Shown here: in pieces, positions 36,837 to 49,560 of the stretch
How positions within the stretch are numbered: the first letter of the stretch is position 1
Layout: each line of letters begins with the position of its first letter
Source: Paramarasmius palmivorus
Taxonomy: Eukaryota; Basidiomycota; Agaricomycetes; Agaricales; Marasmiaceae
Assembly (NCBI GenBank): GCA_037176845.1
Contig: JAYKXP010000162.1
Span: 31,056 to 95,055, forward strand
DNA length: 64,000 nt
Reading direction: 5' to 3'
The notes under the pieces: generated by a model
Database searches by the model: none
Seen by the model: only the letters and a program-made list of their open reading frames with translations
Told to the model about the DNA's origin: nothing
Translations under genes and position numbers: made by a program

Positions 36837-37952
36837 ATGTCGCTTGATAGATGTTCTCGATTCGCTATTCATGGCGGGAACCTCAATGCCATCACAGGGT
36901 CTCAACAAATTTACAATGGGAGCGTAGTGCAATATGTGGATAGCAAAGAAAGAATCCGGACGATCCTGGACGAGGTACGTTGTCAAGCTGACTGTGAATC
37001 TGGTAATCTACTGACATCCACCTACTACCTACTTTAGTACCAGGAGATCCCAGCCGGTAAAGTGTATCTCAAGCGGAAACTTGCAGAGACCGACGTGAAG
37101 ATGAAGTATAAGAGAGAATGGAGAAATGTAGATGCACGTCGAATCATTCACATTGCTAGGATTCGCAGCGAAGACAAAGACGAAGAGTTTTTGCATGTTC
37201 AGTATAGCGGTCGTGACGCGGCCAAAGTGATACTGTACTATTTCATTCATTTCGGATGGTCACGGTCACAAGGCCAAAAATATCCGAAATTTTTCGTTTG
37301 GTCACAGGTCACTGGAGGATCATCCGAGTCCTCCCAGCGAGTTACCAGCGCTAACATCCCGAATTTTGCCCAAATTTGGCAATTTTGGGCGTTAATTTCC
37401 GAAATTTTTGCCGTGGTCACAGACCGCGGGCCCACCATCCGACAGGTCACTTTCGGATGGAAGGTCACAGGTCACAATGCCATCCGAAACGAATGAAATA
37501 GTACAGTAATATCCATCATCTTACAGCTGTTATTGCTGACCTCAGAATTGACACAGGCATGCAACCTTGAATTCGATGCCTTCTCCGCTGTCAAGTGAGT
37601 ATTGCAAACTGCTAATATTAGACGTCGTGTACTGATACTGACAATGGCACAGGGATATCAACTACGTTCAGCTGCTTGGCTACAGTGGTAATATGAATGC
37701 ACTACCTGCACTGGTGTTTTACGATGGTAAGATTGGCATTTCCCCTACACTAGCCTTCCTCAATTCATACTGTGTTACAGCCCTTGTGCCAGTATCACAT
37801 ATCTTGGAACGGAACAACTTCTCATCGGCCCTATTGACCTATTTTTCTTACCAAGTATGTCGGAATTATATATTGGTTTTCTTGTTCGTTTGACTGTTTT
37901 CGTTTTGTAGGCCGTCGTAGTGCAAGGCTTGGACGATTACGAGTTCGAATGA
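36837..37952 (+). CDS. Unknown protein of an agaricomycete-type family, intron carries a MITE
   Basis: The first exons, 36837-36974, 37038-37226, 37557-37594 and from 37653, join in frame. Two more short exons follow, and the protein ends LDDYEFE at 37952. The start MSLDRCSRFAIHGGNLNAI then YQEIPAGKVYLKRKL and ARRIIHIARIRSEDKDEEF, VQYSGRDAAK, DINYVQLLGYSG, LPALVFYDALVPVSHILE and SALLTYFSYQ. I know this arrangement from many agaricomycete proteins with no assigned role. It resembles a kinase N-lobe but lacks catalytic motifs. The third intron (37227-37556) is about 330 bases because a 274-base MITE sits six bases after its GTGATA donor. The protein ends earlier than relatives I recall, so it may be C-terminally truncated. 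Function unknown. Confidence 0.6.
37233..37506. mobile_element. MITE with TA target duplication inside an intron (Tc1/mariner-like)
   Basis: The ends are inverted repeats of about 29 bases with one mismatch, beginning CTGTACTATTTCATTC. TA flanks both sides (37231-37232 and 37507-37508). The 274-base interior is full of GGTCAC motifs and has no coding capacity. It lies wholly within intron 3 of the surrounding gene. Confidence 0.8.
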
Positions 37953-38149
37953 AATGAGACTCGTTCTTTATCCCGGCCGCGAGTGAAGCCATCTATCCAG
38001 TGAAAATACCCACGAAAAAAGCACAGCCTCCTTTTTCGCTTCCCCGCATGGCTCCCGAGAAACCTCCAGGCTGCATTATAACAACGGTTGCCGCTTCCAG
38101 AGAAAGGTCGCTCATACGATGAGACCGTCGTCAGATTTTCACAATCACG

Positions 38150-38620
38150 ATGACTACCTTAGCCCGTTCACAGTCCCTGCGCCAGACGCTCTATTTTTCC
38201 ATCAACCCTGCACCATACAATGAAGTGAGTAGGTGTGTAGTATCTCTTCCCCTTGTCATCCAGCGAATCTCATTCTTCTTTCCATAGTCTTTCATCCATC
38301 AAACGACTAGCCAGCACAAATTCCAAACGAAATCCATTACCTAACACGACACCCCTCACTATCGAAGATGCTCTGGTGGAAGACAGCCTCCAAGCACTGT
38401 CCTATCCTGCTACCCCGCACTCATACCCACACCCGACCTACTACACCCCCTCCATCGCACCTCCCTCCGTCGTCTCATCCTCGATGCAGCTCCTAAAAGC
38501 CTTCATGCATCTCACCAAGCCACTCAAACCGTATTCATCACGACGAATGGCCAGGCTCGTGCTCTCAGCGAGTCTTGTCCACCTCTACTCCCGTACGCTA
38601 TGCCCATTCCGCTGAAAATG
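38150..38620 (+). pseudogene. Decayed small gene of unknown function
   Basis: An exon at 38150-38232 (MTTLARSQSLRQTLYFSINP) joins in phase, through a GTGTGT...ATAG intron, to 38288 onward. The joined frame reads LSSIKRLASTNSKRNPLPNTT and IEDALVEDSLQALSYPATP. Around 38480 the coding-like signal moves to another frame that reads VFITTNGQARALSESCPPLLP and soon shifts again. Together the pieces look like one conserved small protein broken by frame changes. I cannot name the family. It may also be two unrelated fragments. Confidence 0.35.
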
Positions 38621-38624
38621 AAGG

Positions 38625-40440
38625 TTTCTCCCCTTTTCATGGACAATGAGGAATTTCCCCGAGAAAGGAATATGGTCGAGGGTCAGAGCGTGTACAGAAT
38701 GCTGAGAAGAGGACACAGCAAGGAAAATCCAGACCTACCAATATCCTTGTTCCCCGGTCGCTTTACGCGTCATTCGCACTCAGAACGAACGTTGCATTGG
38801 AGACGTCAACTCTAGAACACAGCTGAAGGCAGTAAAAGGGCAGTGTGTGTGCGGCACTAAGCAAACTGTAAGTCCACCTCGAGGTCAGAGGCCTGTCGCT
38901 CATTCGATGAATTGACACCAGGCATCGTTTCATTGGATATGACTACAACGGCAGGGCTTGGAAGAAGGTTATACGGGGGGAGAGGAAGTATTTGTGGTGG
39001 AGCAGGGGATATAGGCGGATGCGTCTCGTTCTTTTCCTCGACGTCGATTCAAACAAGCTTCTTGAACTCCACTACTACGACCTCGCTGGGCTAGCGTATG
39101 CTCCACATACCTGCGGTACTTCGGCTGCGGTCGCTCTATTAGGTTCGAGCTGGCAACCCGAACACACTTCCTATTCAACCTCGTGTCATGGCGTATACCC
39201 AATGAAATTCAGCACCAGATCACCAATCCAAGCATAGAGTCATTGTCAGGCGCGTCGGCATCCTTTGGTGCTTGACTGCTACGCGGGAAAAGGACTCAAC
39301 AGGGCTACAGAGCGTGTTTGGAAAGATAGTCGGAAAATGGAAGACGAAGAATACGTAGCCACCTACCCATGGCCAGAGCCGAACACGTCTCCAAAGCTTG
39401 CCTTGCGTATCCTCAGGATGGAGCAGGCCAAGAGATGAGAGAACAGAGCGGCGGATATCAACCAACGCCTGGGACTTGACCAGGACGTTCTACGGGATAG
39501 CGCAACTCTGGGATTAAGGAAGTTTAGACCGTCGTAGAGAATAATCCTGGGGAAGGGAGCGTGTCGTACGCTGGTGTCTTCGCTCATCGTCAGAGTTTTT
39601 ACTACAGATGGATGTACTTAATTGATGTTGGCGACTATCGACTCTTTCCGTTTTGTACACGTATGTTCTAGCTCCTAGACCATGGCTACTGTAGACTACC
39701 GAAGAAATAAAAGAGGTGTCCATTTTGTTAGCGGAGCGAGTATGCCAGTAAAGAAAGCCAACTGAGAAGTGCAAAGAGACGCGGCTATCGTTCTTTGCTC
39801 TTTTCCACATCCATCATACCACGACTCGGGCTACACAACACACAATAGGTACGTAGCTGTCTATTCATTCTAGCCATTTACTACAGCTAAGAGTAATTTT
39901 TGTCTCAGCTTCCTAGTTGAATGGTACACGCGAACACCATCCAAGAACATGGACATCCAATTCAATCTGCCGACTCAAAGCTCTCTGTCGTGCCCCTACC
40001 TTTGACTCCCCAACCCTGTGGTTCACAGGCATACACACCTTTTCAAGCCTGAGCTATTGTATCGCATAGCTCCTCTGCTTTCCACACCACTCCGCATTTC
40101 AACCGACTATTCCTAACCAATCCCCTGCTTCAATGCCAGACTTTTCACCCTATCCCTTACGCTTCCCGTTACATTGCCTAGCTCAGGCAACACCTCGGCC
40201 GTCCTTTCGCACTCTCTAGCACCCAGCACCCAGGCTTACAATTGTACCAACTAGCTTGGAATGGGTCGGTCTGAGCGACCGACAAGTACGAGTTCGTATA
40301 GTGGAGTCAAGAAAATAGTCGAGTTGTAGTGAGCAGGATATACAGATATACAAATGACGACCAGTAGAGAAGTAATAGACTATGTATGTAATGTTCAACC
40401 GCGTTTTTTCCCTACTAGTGATGAGAGTGAGTATATAAAC
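38625..40440. other. Intergenic, no confident gene
   Basis: Open frames on both strands here are short and lack recognisable features. A coding-like stretch at 38992-39237 (+) does not connect to an exon structure I can support. Confidence 0.35.
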
Positions 40441-40442
40441 GT

Positions 40443-42111
40443 TTATACGGCGAGGAAAGGCATACCGAATACGATTTCAGAACCAAGCTCACATAGTTTG
40501 GTTGTTTCGGGCAGTATGAGTGATTCTTCAGTAGACGAAAGGTAGCTTGAGGATACATCCACGATGAACTGTACTCCCAGAGTAGAGGTGGTGTTCATCG
40601 AGGTCGGACGCTTTACGATTGATGCTTGAACCTGAAGGAGACGGTGAAAAGGACGCCAAGACCGCGAGGAACAGTACATTACCTTCATGTTCCCGTCTCG
40701 GATACCCTTCAGTTTGGACAAAGCATTGACGACGTGAAACGAAATGACTGCTGGAGGAAATTCCTCGGCCATGGAAAACGACGCATCCTTGCGAGAAGAG
40801 CGCAGACCGCGCTGAAGGTCATCAACGAGGGTCCTAAGGTTCGAAGCAGGACCGTACAATTCATTGTAGACCTGCAGGAAGAAAGGCAGGTGGCGCTCGT
40901 CAGAGAACGGGTCAACTGCCAAACAGCTCGAATTGACGTGCGTGAGAGGGATGTTAAGGTCCTTGGGCAACCTGTTCTTGTACTCTGTGTACAGTACAGG
41001 AGCAACCAAATACGTTTGAAGGAACCGCGCTGCCTTGAGGAACTCAAATCTGATGGAAGGGATATTGTGCTCGGAAAGGAACATTTGCCAAGAGTGAGGG
41101 TGAAGCATCGCACGATGCCCTAGAGTCATGAACGCAGGTACATCAAAAGCTTTCAACGGGATCGCGCCTGTGATGGAGTCGCCGATTTGGCGGGGGAATG
41201 GACCAGTGTCCCTCGAATACGATAGCCAGTCGTAGATGGTGAAGTAAGGATTGAGGACAAGATCACCACCGTTGAAGTAAGCGGAAGATATTTTCACGTT
41301 CCTTTCGTTGGGTCTCGTAAAGTCAAAAGCCATGCGATACCTGAGCGTAAGCTCTGGATACAACAGGACCATTTCGCTTGATGAAATGAAACACATCATT
41401 ATCGCTTAAACATTCGTAAGATCGCTGGCTTAATATAGGTAGTAGAAGGTGAAGGTACTTACTTGAAGACATGTTCAAGACATATTCTAGAGGGTGGGTC
41501 ATCGCGACGATGATCTCCACCATTCGTCCATCTCCCCTGCTCATGCGGTAAACGTCCTTCACATATTTCTCATCGCAGGTGGTCGAAACATAAGGCTTTG
41601 CGCCTAGGGAGAGAGTTGGGGTGATCTCTGGCGAGCGAGTAGTTGCCTGTGCCAAGCTTCCGCTTCCACTGAACGGCAGTCGCGGGAACGGGTTAACCAC
41701 GGAGAAACCCTTGGTCTCGAAGAATTTGATGAGGAGATGGAAGTATTGAGGGAACGCGCAAAGTTGAAAAGGTGACGCGGGAGCAGGTTTGGTGAACGTT
41801 CCGAAAGCAGTGGAGCCGACGATCAAAGCACAGGTGTAGTGCTGTAAAGATCTGAACTTGTGGATGGACGTAGGCTGCATGTACTGGAGAAGTAGGCGGT
41901 CGTAGGCAGAAAGATATCGATTGATGATGAAAGACTTCATGTTGGTGATCTCCGCGCCAGCGGGCATTTCATCAGGAGAAATTTGAGTCGCGAAAAGTCT
42001 TTCATGTTCGTCCGATCTGTAAGGATAATTTTTTTCTCGTAAAGAGGGCATACGGCAAGTGTAGATGAATACGCACATAGTGTGCCCAAAGGCATCGTCA
42101 AGGACCGACAT
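40443..42111 (-). CDS. Conserved-looking 516-residue protein of unknown function
   Basis: Three minus-strand exons, 42111-42077, 42016-41463 and 41404-40443, join in frame to 516 residues from MSVLDDAFGHT. The join at 41463/41404 was chosen because it runs without a stop into the SSSEMVLLYPELTLRYRMAFDF stretch. Recognisable landmarks are KSFIINRYLSAYDRLLL, FPQYFHLLIKFFETKGF, EIIVAMTHPLEYVLNMSS, YFTIYDWLSYSRDTG and FLSEHNIPSIRFEFLKAARF. There is no signal peptide, no clear membrane helix and no catalytic signature I recognise. The pattern recalls uncharacterised proteins common in agaricomycete genomes, but that is memory and not a search. No lesion is visible, so it is probably expressed. Confidence 0.7.
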
Positions 42112-43300
42112 TTTCCCCTCTTTTTTTTGGCGATTAGTTGAGATCCTAACTCGTCTTCGTGCTGTGTTGCTGAGCTATAAACGGGAACAGAGATGCCGTG
42201 GGTGAGTATGCCGTGGTGTGACGAAGAACTGTAAACAAGGGAAACACTCGCCGTAGGTAGAGGTTAGGAACAAAGTAGAGGGACGAGGACGGTGAACGTG
42301 AAGGGGGAAGTCAAAGAGTGGCGAAGAAGCGCAGTAGCTACCGTCGTGGTGAACTGTGACGTACAAGCCGCTTTTCGCTTCAAGTATTTATCTTATTTTT
42401 TTCCCCCTTCAATTGGAACGAGACCATTCGTTTTCTGGCCGTAGACTAGCACGAAACTCTTCACCGGTCTTGGGGTATTTGCTAGGACAGATACGTTTAC
42501 TACTAAAAGCCTCCGATAAGGGGACTGGAAATGGGGCAGTGTATCATATATTTCGACTTTGATGGCTGAGTAAGCACCCAAGCGACTTGCGCTCATACTC
42601 CTCACTACGAACATGACAGAGGTACGATGTCTTTCACGTTCTTTATTTTCGTTGGAAAGTTCCTAATTCCTCTCTTTATAGCCGGTTGCAACAAATCCGT
42701 TGCCGAGCGAGGCATATTTCAATTCGAAACTGTCGACCAGCCGCTGAAGGGAGGAGCAACTTGTAGCAGGGAGTAGCGACTCTAAACGTGAACTTGGTAC
42801 GAGTCGTGCTCATATCTGCTGAACTCGGATCGACTAAAGGAATGCTGTTTTAAGGACGCCGTGCGCTTTAATACTTCGTGGCTAGCGGAAGGAAGAAAGA
42901 CAAGTTCCCCTCGAAGATAGGCCTGGCCTTTCAATCTTTAGAGCCCCACATTGTACTCCGTCCATCAAAGGAAGCTCTTCAGTGAGTAACAAAGGCAGGA
43001 CTTTATCGCCAGCTCTTCGCCATGTTAACCTACGCCAGGTTTCGTAGAAGATGTAGCTAATACCGTTCGGCATATCTTCCTCATGCGAAGATGACGTCCC
43101 TTTGGTTTTTACGATCTTTCCTTTCCGATGGGGTCCGGTGGTTGCCATGATATACCCGTTCAAGTTAAGGCCTATGCTCACGGCATACCCTTTCCCACTC
43201 TCAGACTTGAACGTTCTCGATGTCAAAGCCCATCACCGCTCCGACATTAGCACCTACCGTCCCTTCTCTTCAAACAGCGGACAAACCCCATGCAAGCAGC
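42112..43300. other. Upstream region and spacer, no gene recognised
   Basis: The first about 250 bases should hold the promoter of the minus-strand gene ending at 42111. Beyond that I see no supported coding region. Confidence 0.35.
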
Positions 43301-43309
43301 ATACCAAAG

Positions 43310-43440
43310 CCGACGCAACGATATTACCGTCGAGCTCACGGTAAGAAAATCTCTCCCTCCATTGTGCTTGTAGCTGATCGCACAAAGGCTGCCGTTCGAG
43401 CCCAGGAACCTACGCCTTTCAACCAATGTTGGGTGAGTTT
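43310..43440 (+). pseudogene. RNase H fragment (duplicate of part of 49561-50844)
   Basis: The stretch NDITVELT, then a GTAAG...GTAG intron, then DRTKAAVRAQEPTPF matches the region around NITAELT and RTKAAVRALEPTPF in the larger relic at 50030-50160, in the same orientation. No N-terminal catalytic block is next to it, and the exon phases do not join (phase 0 donor, phase 1 acceptor), as in the other copy. A small, dead piece. Confidence 0.6.
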
Positions 43441-46200
43441 ATTCCACGTAACTTGAGGCAGTTTTCATGTTATTGGGTGTACAGGTTACAGTTACAGCAG
43501 GACAACGAATACAGCTCGCCATCCGGCGCGAATATGCTGATATTGAGGGACTGAACGATCGCCATCTCACCCAGCACGAACTAAACAACTCTCGGGTATC
43601 AAGGAGACGACGCTCATCAAACCCAGGATCTTGGGAAGGCGGGGAAAGGCCAAGAGGATGCAAATCCTTCATTGAGAACAATCGGGCGGCGGTTCATGTT
43701 AGAGTATCCGAGACCATCGCGGTGAGCTCGTTTTGTGCATCTGGAGGCTGTTATATTGACATTGGTTATATAGAGCATCGTTAAACCTCAACCCCAAACC
43801 TGAACCAGACCTACGTGTTCAAAGGTTCGGCAGCTGTCTTGATCTTTCCTATGACAGGCCGAAGCTTCGAGCCCCAGCAAACTGAAGATGGTTATAGGAT
43901 GGTCGGTCAGGCAAGACTGTCTTCTCGAAAAGAGGATATTCAGGCAAAGGAAGGGCCAGATTAGCGGTGATCTTTCGCTAGTAAGAGCTATGAACTCGAC
44001 CTTAATACGCCTCACTAATGGATTATGCATGTCATAGGCTACTGACCTCAGAAGCTAGTGCATTCGTTTAGATTTCGGTTCTTGAGCGTGCGTCAAACTT
44101 TCCTATCAAAACTATACACCACACACGGCGCTTCTAGTCGTTCGCACTTTCAGTGACCAGGCATGTTCAATGTTCGGATAGACAAAGGTACGCGTATATC
44201 CGGCAGCACCGTTGAATAGGAGGTTCTGACAGAAATCTCAGCCCCAGCAGCGAAGGAGCTCAATTGGAACATGGACGTACCTCGTGCAAAGGCCCGTCGA
44301 GTTGCATGGCGGTGATATTGATCCCTGATGGAAATGTCAGAGACGGTAAGTCAAAGTACAGACGATAAAGAGTGAAAAGGCTCACGCGACGGCCTTCCCC
44401 TAGATCGATATTGACTCCTTCTTTACCTTCGGAAATTCAACCATCCATACATCAAGATGTTGTAGGGACCTACCACCGTCTTCACATCTTCTTAAGGCCG
44501 GGATTTTCCATCGGATATAAGCCATATGCAACCTCCGCACGGTCGTGCGTCACAATTCTACCGTACCACCGAAACCGAAGCGATACCCAGTATCGCTGAG
44601 CGCACGCGGTAAAGTTACAAGCCTTCCAACGACGATACTCTAGCACGAGTCTTTTGGCCACCGTTGGACATGTTCATCGTGATCGGGGTGCTCTTGACGA
44701 GCACTCGTAGCACAGGTCCTCTGAGGATTCGAGATCAACGTTGATGTGAAGAAGCCGAAGGAGAAGTTGACGTCGACGTTGTAGTGGTTACGGGTATAGA
44801 CAAACGTTCTATCTTTCCATGTTCATGGCTTATACAGCTTACATGCTCCTGGACTTGGGCTTCATTTCACGACATTCTCATTAAATTTTCACTAGTATCG
44901 AAATAGTACACCTGCGTCAAGGATGTTGTCAAACTATAGGCATGTTCTGACAGTCCCCGAGCTTCGGTTTCGATAAATAGACGAGACTCTTTTGAGGACG
45001 TATCAGCGGCAAGAGCGAAAGAGATGGGTTAGGTGAACATACCGGCTCGGACTGACTACGTGAATGGCTTGGGGCTCCTAATATGGAGTGAGTGGCTTTA
45101 AAAGTCTTGAGTTACAAGTAGTGCACCAGAGGAGTCGAGGAGTACTTGTGGGTTAGCTGATCGTGCATCAGGTAATGGGAAACCAAAACCATGAAGAAAG
45201 TGCGTTAGAAGTTTTAGACCAAAGCACTCAGTCCATCTAGGAATTCACTGGATAGAGCGATAGCACGAAAATTGAGATTGGGTGCCAGAAACAAAACCGG
45301 ATATGGATGCCTCGGGGGGCAAGATCTTTGTGTGTTCGTTCCGCCATGTTCGGACCATGCAGGGCCTAACGACTAGACGAAAGCTTGGAAATCGGAGCTG
45401 TGAGGGGTTCGCTGTTCCCAGATGGACCTAGGGGGAAGCGTATGGTTGTTGTGGACCTCGAGGAAGAGTAGAAGAGATGCATGCCTTACAAATTACAATG
45501 CCTGCCGGCCCACATGTTCCACTCGTGTTCCACAACCACGACCAACGATGCGACGGTCGATGCTAGGCCGCAATAATGTACGCAACGCTTCTAGTTTTCT
45601 GTACTCCACTCGCAAAACTAACACTTTCTTCCAATGTTCACGATTTCTTCGTCGGCTACAAAACTTACAATCCAGGCAGCACCCTAAATCTTATTTGCAG
45701 GATCGTCTCCTTGAATCGCACTCGCGCATCTTGAAATCGAGGTTCGTTAGGCTCGGGTATCCAGAGGTTGGATCCGCACAGGGTGTGAATGTAATGGGTT
45801 ATGGTGTACGGGCTGGGGGGGGGGGCCGTTTTTGGGAAGGCATACAACGTACAGAACCATCCGGGCTATTTTTCTCTTCCAGGGCCGATAACTCACGATG
45901 TCCCTTTCTTACCACTAGATACCGGCGATCGAGCACCCATCACTGAGGACAAACCGTTTCCGCATCTTCCTCGGGATGGTCTTTGTAATCCAACATAAGG
46001 GATAGGCAATGATCAATCAGTGCAGTTGCTACTGCTGCTCCGACAGGTCTGTCCAAGCTCTACATATTGCGCTCGAAATCGCAAAACTTACACGCATACT
46101 AGGATGTTGTTATCAATTGACAATCATCGAAACACGGCAAAGAATCCTTCAGCTCTTTTACGCTCTACGGTTCCAACACCCCGTGGGCGCGACGACCAAC
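43441..46200. other. Fragment-rich spacer, no confident gene
   Basis: Short coding-like pieces are visible, for example HPGYFSLPGPITHDVPFLPLD within 45801-45998 (+). None connects into a gene with a start, splice sites and stop that I can defend. Confidence 0.3.
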
Positions 46201-46222
46201 TCTGTAGCATCTATGCGGTGTC

Positions 46223-47029
46223 TTGGTCGTTCCCGTTGGCACCACCGTTTCACCCATAGACAATCACACTCACGAGCACACAAAGGAGCTCTTGACATTC
46301 ACCTATCCCTCTGCTGTGCCAGAGCCGATATTAGGAAACAAAGAGCTCCTTTCCATCCCGAGCAGGACGGAATTCTACCCATCGGCGGGTCTAAATGACT
46401 ACAGGGACACAACTGGTTGACTTGGTTACAGGAGCTCTAGGTACGCCAACCCGTGCATCATTCGTACTTTGACGCTGACCACAAAATCAACAGCGAGCTC
46501 TACTGTGTGAGCAGGAACATTCCGATCGGTGTACTCGCAATCTGCGACCCGGGCGTCTTCATCCTGTGCCGAAGTGGATGTATCGGCTGTTGCGGTCGTA
46601 TTTGGACAAGGTTCTTGTCTTCGTCGTTTCGTTGTTGCAGATATTGACTTGTATGGATATTCAAAGATACAGTTGCGTTCCATAAGCTCCAACCGATACG
46701 CCATCTCGGCTTCAGGCTCGAAGCTAGACTCAAAACCTCTACCCCCAATACTTTATACACAATACCAAAACCACCCCGATAGCGCATGCGGAAAACCCGG
46801 ATCCCATTCGCCCTTTCAAGGCCCTGTTGAAGCCCATTACCTTCACTATCTGATGATGGGTTCATCCACAAAGGTTACGGTGCTTTCGAATAAGACGCAA
46901 CACTCGTACTTGGGTCAGAATTCACGGACTACGGTAATGCAGAGAGGATGGCTAGGTGACGAGAAGGCCAACCTGGGAATGGCTACCAATAGAGGCGCTA
47001 TGATGTATTTACATTGGCAGAGGTCTTGA
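46223..47029 (+). other. Possible exons of an unknown gene
   Basis: Two open frames (46223-46420, reading VPVGTTVSPIDNHTHEH and later SRTEFYPSAGLNDYRDTTG; and 46529-47029, 166 residues) have a coding-like residue mix. They are in different phases, and I could not place a convincing intron between them. No family recognised. Confidence 0.25.
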
Positions 47030-47280
47030 TTGATATCATGGATTCGGGAAGTATTACGAATTTATTGTTGGTATTCATACTGTACACTTTGGGTTCGAGA
47101 AGTCTATATTGTTAGGGATGACTAAATTATAGCCGTGTCTGGATACATCGCCTCGAGATACAGCCGGGTTTCCATAAAGGAAGAATCAGCGTCGACGAGC
47201 ACGAAGAAGAATTCAATGGACATACTATGGATGACAACGACTGTCTTTCCAAGTTCATCGTTGAAGTCGCAGCGATTAAC

Positions 47281-47980
47281 GTCAGTATCGAGCGTAGAGG
47301 AAGGAAGGATCAGCGAAAAGTGGTCAAAAAAAGAACGACGACGCTCACTCAATGCTTGGACATTCGCGTGTAATCCGTTCTCGATATGAGACATTGATAA
47401 GTTGAAAGGGTATCCAGCCGCGGGAGGTATCTTCTTTGAAGGTGTGTGAGAGTAGGCGCGCTGGTGTTGAAACGTTGATAGGCCGTAGGAGATAGGCGTA
47501 GTTGGATGCGAGTTGAGGATGTTGAAGGCCGGTGGACTTGAGAGATGGGACAGCGGCTGTTCAAGTCCGTCGGAAGGGAGTGTTTGGGATATATCTCTCT
47601 TTTCATCGCGGCAGGGAGGCTCTATCTTCTCAGTGAGGACGTTACGTTGGGTGTGGTTATGATCGGGTTCGGGGTTTCTAGCGGTCGGAAAGAGTCGACA
47701 GAGTTGATGGCTATGGATATCTTGTATGGTTCTCGAGGACGGAGGAGTGGGCCGTATTCGGGACATATGTTGAGAGTCATAGGACAGCTTGATTTGAAGA
47801 CGGTGCTGTTGTAAACGGCGGATCTAGGAGTGTGTCCGATATGTGTTTGATTTTCGTTGCGGCGAGGAGGCTTTATACGGGTGATGATGATATGTCGGGA
47901 ACGAAGGTTAAATTCTAGAATGGTCAGCGGAACGGAGACGAAAAGAAGAACAAAACGCTCACTCAATGCTTGAACGTTCC
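47281..47980. repeat. Diverged direct repeat (about 47281-47370 and 47890-47980)
   Basis: The block ending ACGCTCACTCAATGCTT occurs at about 47342 and again at about 47957, with related sequence before it (GGTCAGCG..., AAAAGAAGAAC). On the minus strand the first copy lies within an open frame (47122-47766) that includes NVQALSERRRSFFDHFSLIL. This may be a partly duplicated gene of unknown type. Confidence 0.4.
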
Positions 47981-48329
47981 AACCGTAACGGCATTGTCCA
48001 GTTTCGACAGATGTCTGACGGGCACAATAGTTACCTGTTTGCCGGTTGCATCTCTCCTTGAGTGTAAGAGGAGATGAGCAGGAGCTAGAGGAGTTTATTG
48101 ACCGGTAGGAGGGACAGGGAGTAGGAGTGGGTTTGGCTTGAACTGGGGGTGATGAAGGCTGATAGTGTAGAGATGGGACAGAGGGAGTTCAAAAAGCCGG
48201 AGATGATCGGTGACTATTGTGCCATACTGCGTGTTGCGAGATCACCGAACAGTATAGAATTCCAGGGTCTATGCACATCGAATATCTCCAAAGAACGGAG
48301 GCGAGGAGCTTCGTCCAGTAGAAACTGTT

Positions 48330-48746
48330 CAGGAAGAACAACGGTTCCGCCATAACGTTTCTACATATAGCGCTTGTACTATCGGCGCAAGGGAATGATC
48401 TCTCCCGCAAGTTGGTTCTGACTTGCCGCGATGTGAAGTGATGCTATCCGGAAGACGGTTTGGAGAGCTTATAATAATGCATCTCGCACCGCAATCAACG
48501 GACGATGGTGCGCTGCTTTGATATGGAGAGCTGTGTTCCTTGCCCGTCGTATCATCTCTAAAGCCATCTTTGATTTTTCGAATACTGGCTCTGACGATAG
48601 AGACGGGTATCAAGGTAAAGGGTTCGCTGACGACTGCACACATGGGTGCATATGATGAGGGAGGAGATTTCAGTGTCGGTACGGAAACCACAGTGCGCGA
48701 GAAACCGGCTCAGCAGTTCCGGCGGGAGACGGGAAATTGTTGTCAA
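48330..48746 (-). pseudogene. F-box protein fragment
   Basis: The minus-strand frame starting at 48746 reads MTTISRLPPELLSRFLAHCG, the typical LPPEL...I/F start of an F-box, the Skp1-binding domain of SCF ubiquitin ligases. It stops after 62 residues. A second minus-strand frame (48329-48691), overlapping in another phase, continues with coding-like sequence (EPFTLIPVSIVRASIRKI). I see no leucine-rich or other substrate domain. It is probably a truncated relic, although an unrecognised intron could extend it. Confidence 0.45.
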
Positions 48747-49560
48747 CGAGTTTCTTTGAGACCTAAGCTTTCGAATATCCTCAAGTCGTGTCTTTAAGGT
48801 GGTCTTGTTGCTGACACGGGAAATCTGTGCAATTGTTTTTTTGGTTTATGGCCCGCATTGATGAGACTTCTGAGCTGGCGTGACATTGGACAATCGAAAT
48901 GTGGAAAAACATGGCAGAACGCACCGGTAATCATCTTCCCGTGCTGCATCCCGTACTTGACAGACTCCTGGAGACTGGCAAAAGCGAGAGGTAGGAGCCC
49001 AGAATGGAAAGCGTGACAAGAATTCGAGGGCTGTCACTGTGACACCTCGTTCTTGATGCCAACAACGATGTTGGACTTGCTCTCGGATTCCTTCCTTCTG
49101 TACCGTGACACGTTTAATGAGAATGACCTCAGCTATATAACGGCAGCGACCAGGTGGGATCGACTAATGTACCCAAGACTTCCAACCCGATGCTCGAAGC
49201 AAATATCCGATATCATACAGTGGATATAGGACGGAGACCAGGTATCTCCTTTACCTGGTGAGTACAAGAAGAGTTCCATTTCTTCTGCGAACTGTTCGTT
49301 GACAAACGGAAGATTGTAAGCACCAGGCTGAAGGCTACGTCGGAGGGTGATATAAGAAGATCCTGGACCTCAGAGATGCAGAAGCCTGGCTTCTAGGCGC
49401 TAAGAGCCCAACGGTATCGAAGAGCATGGAACACGCTGAAAGCCTTCACGTTCGTGAAGTGGATGTCGTTGCAAATGAGACACGCTCTACAGATATTCAA
49501 CGGAGCCGCAAAGGGATGGAAAGAAACATCGATTAACCAGAAGCCACAGTCGAACGTTGT

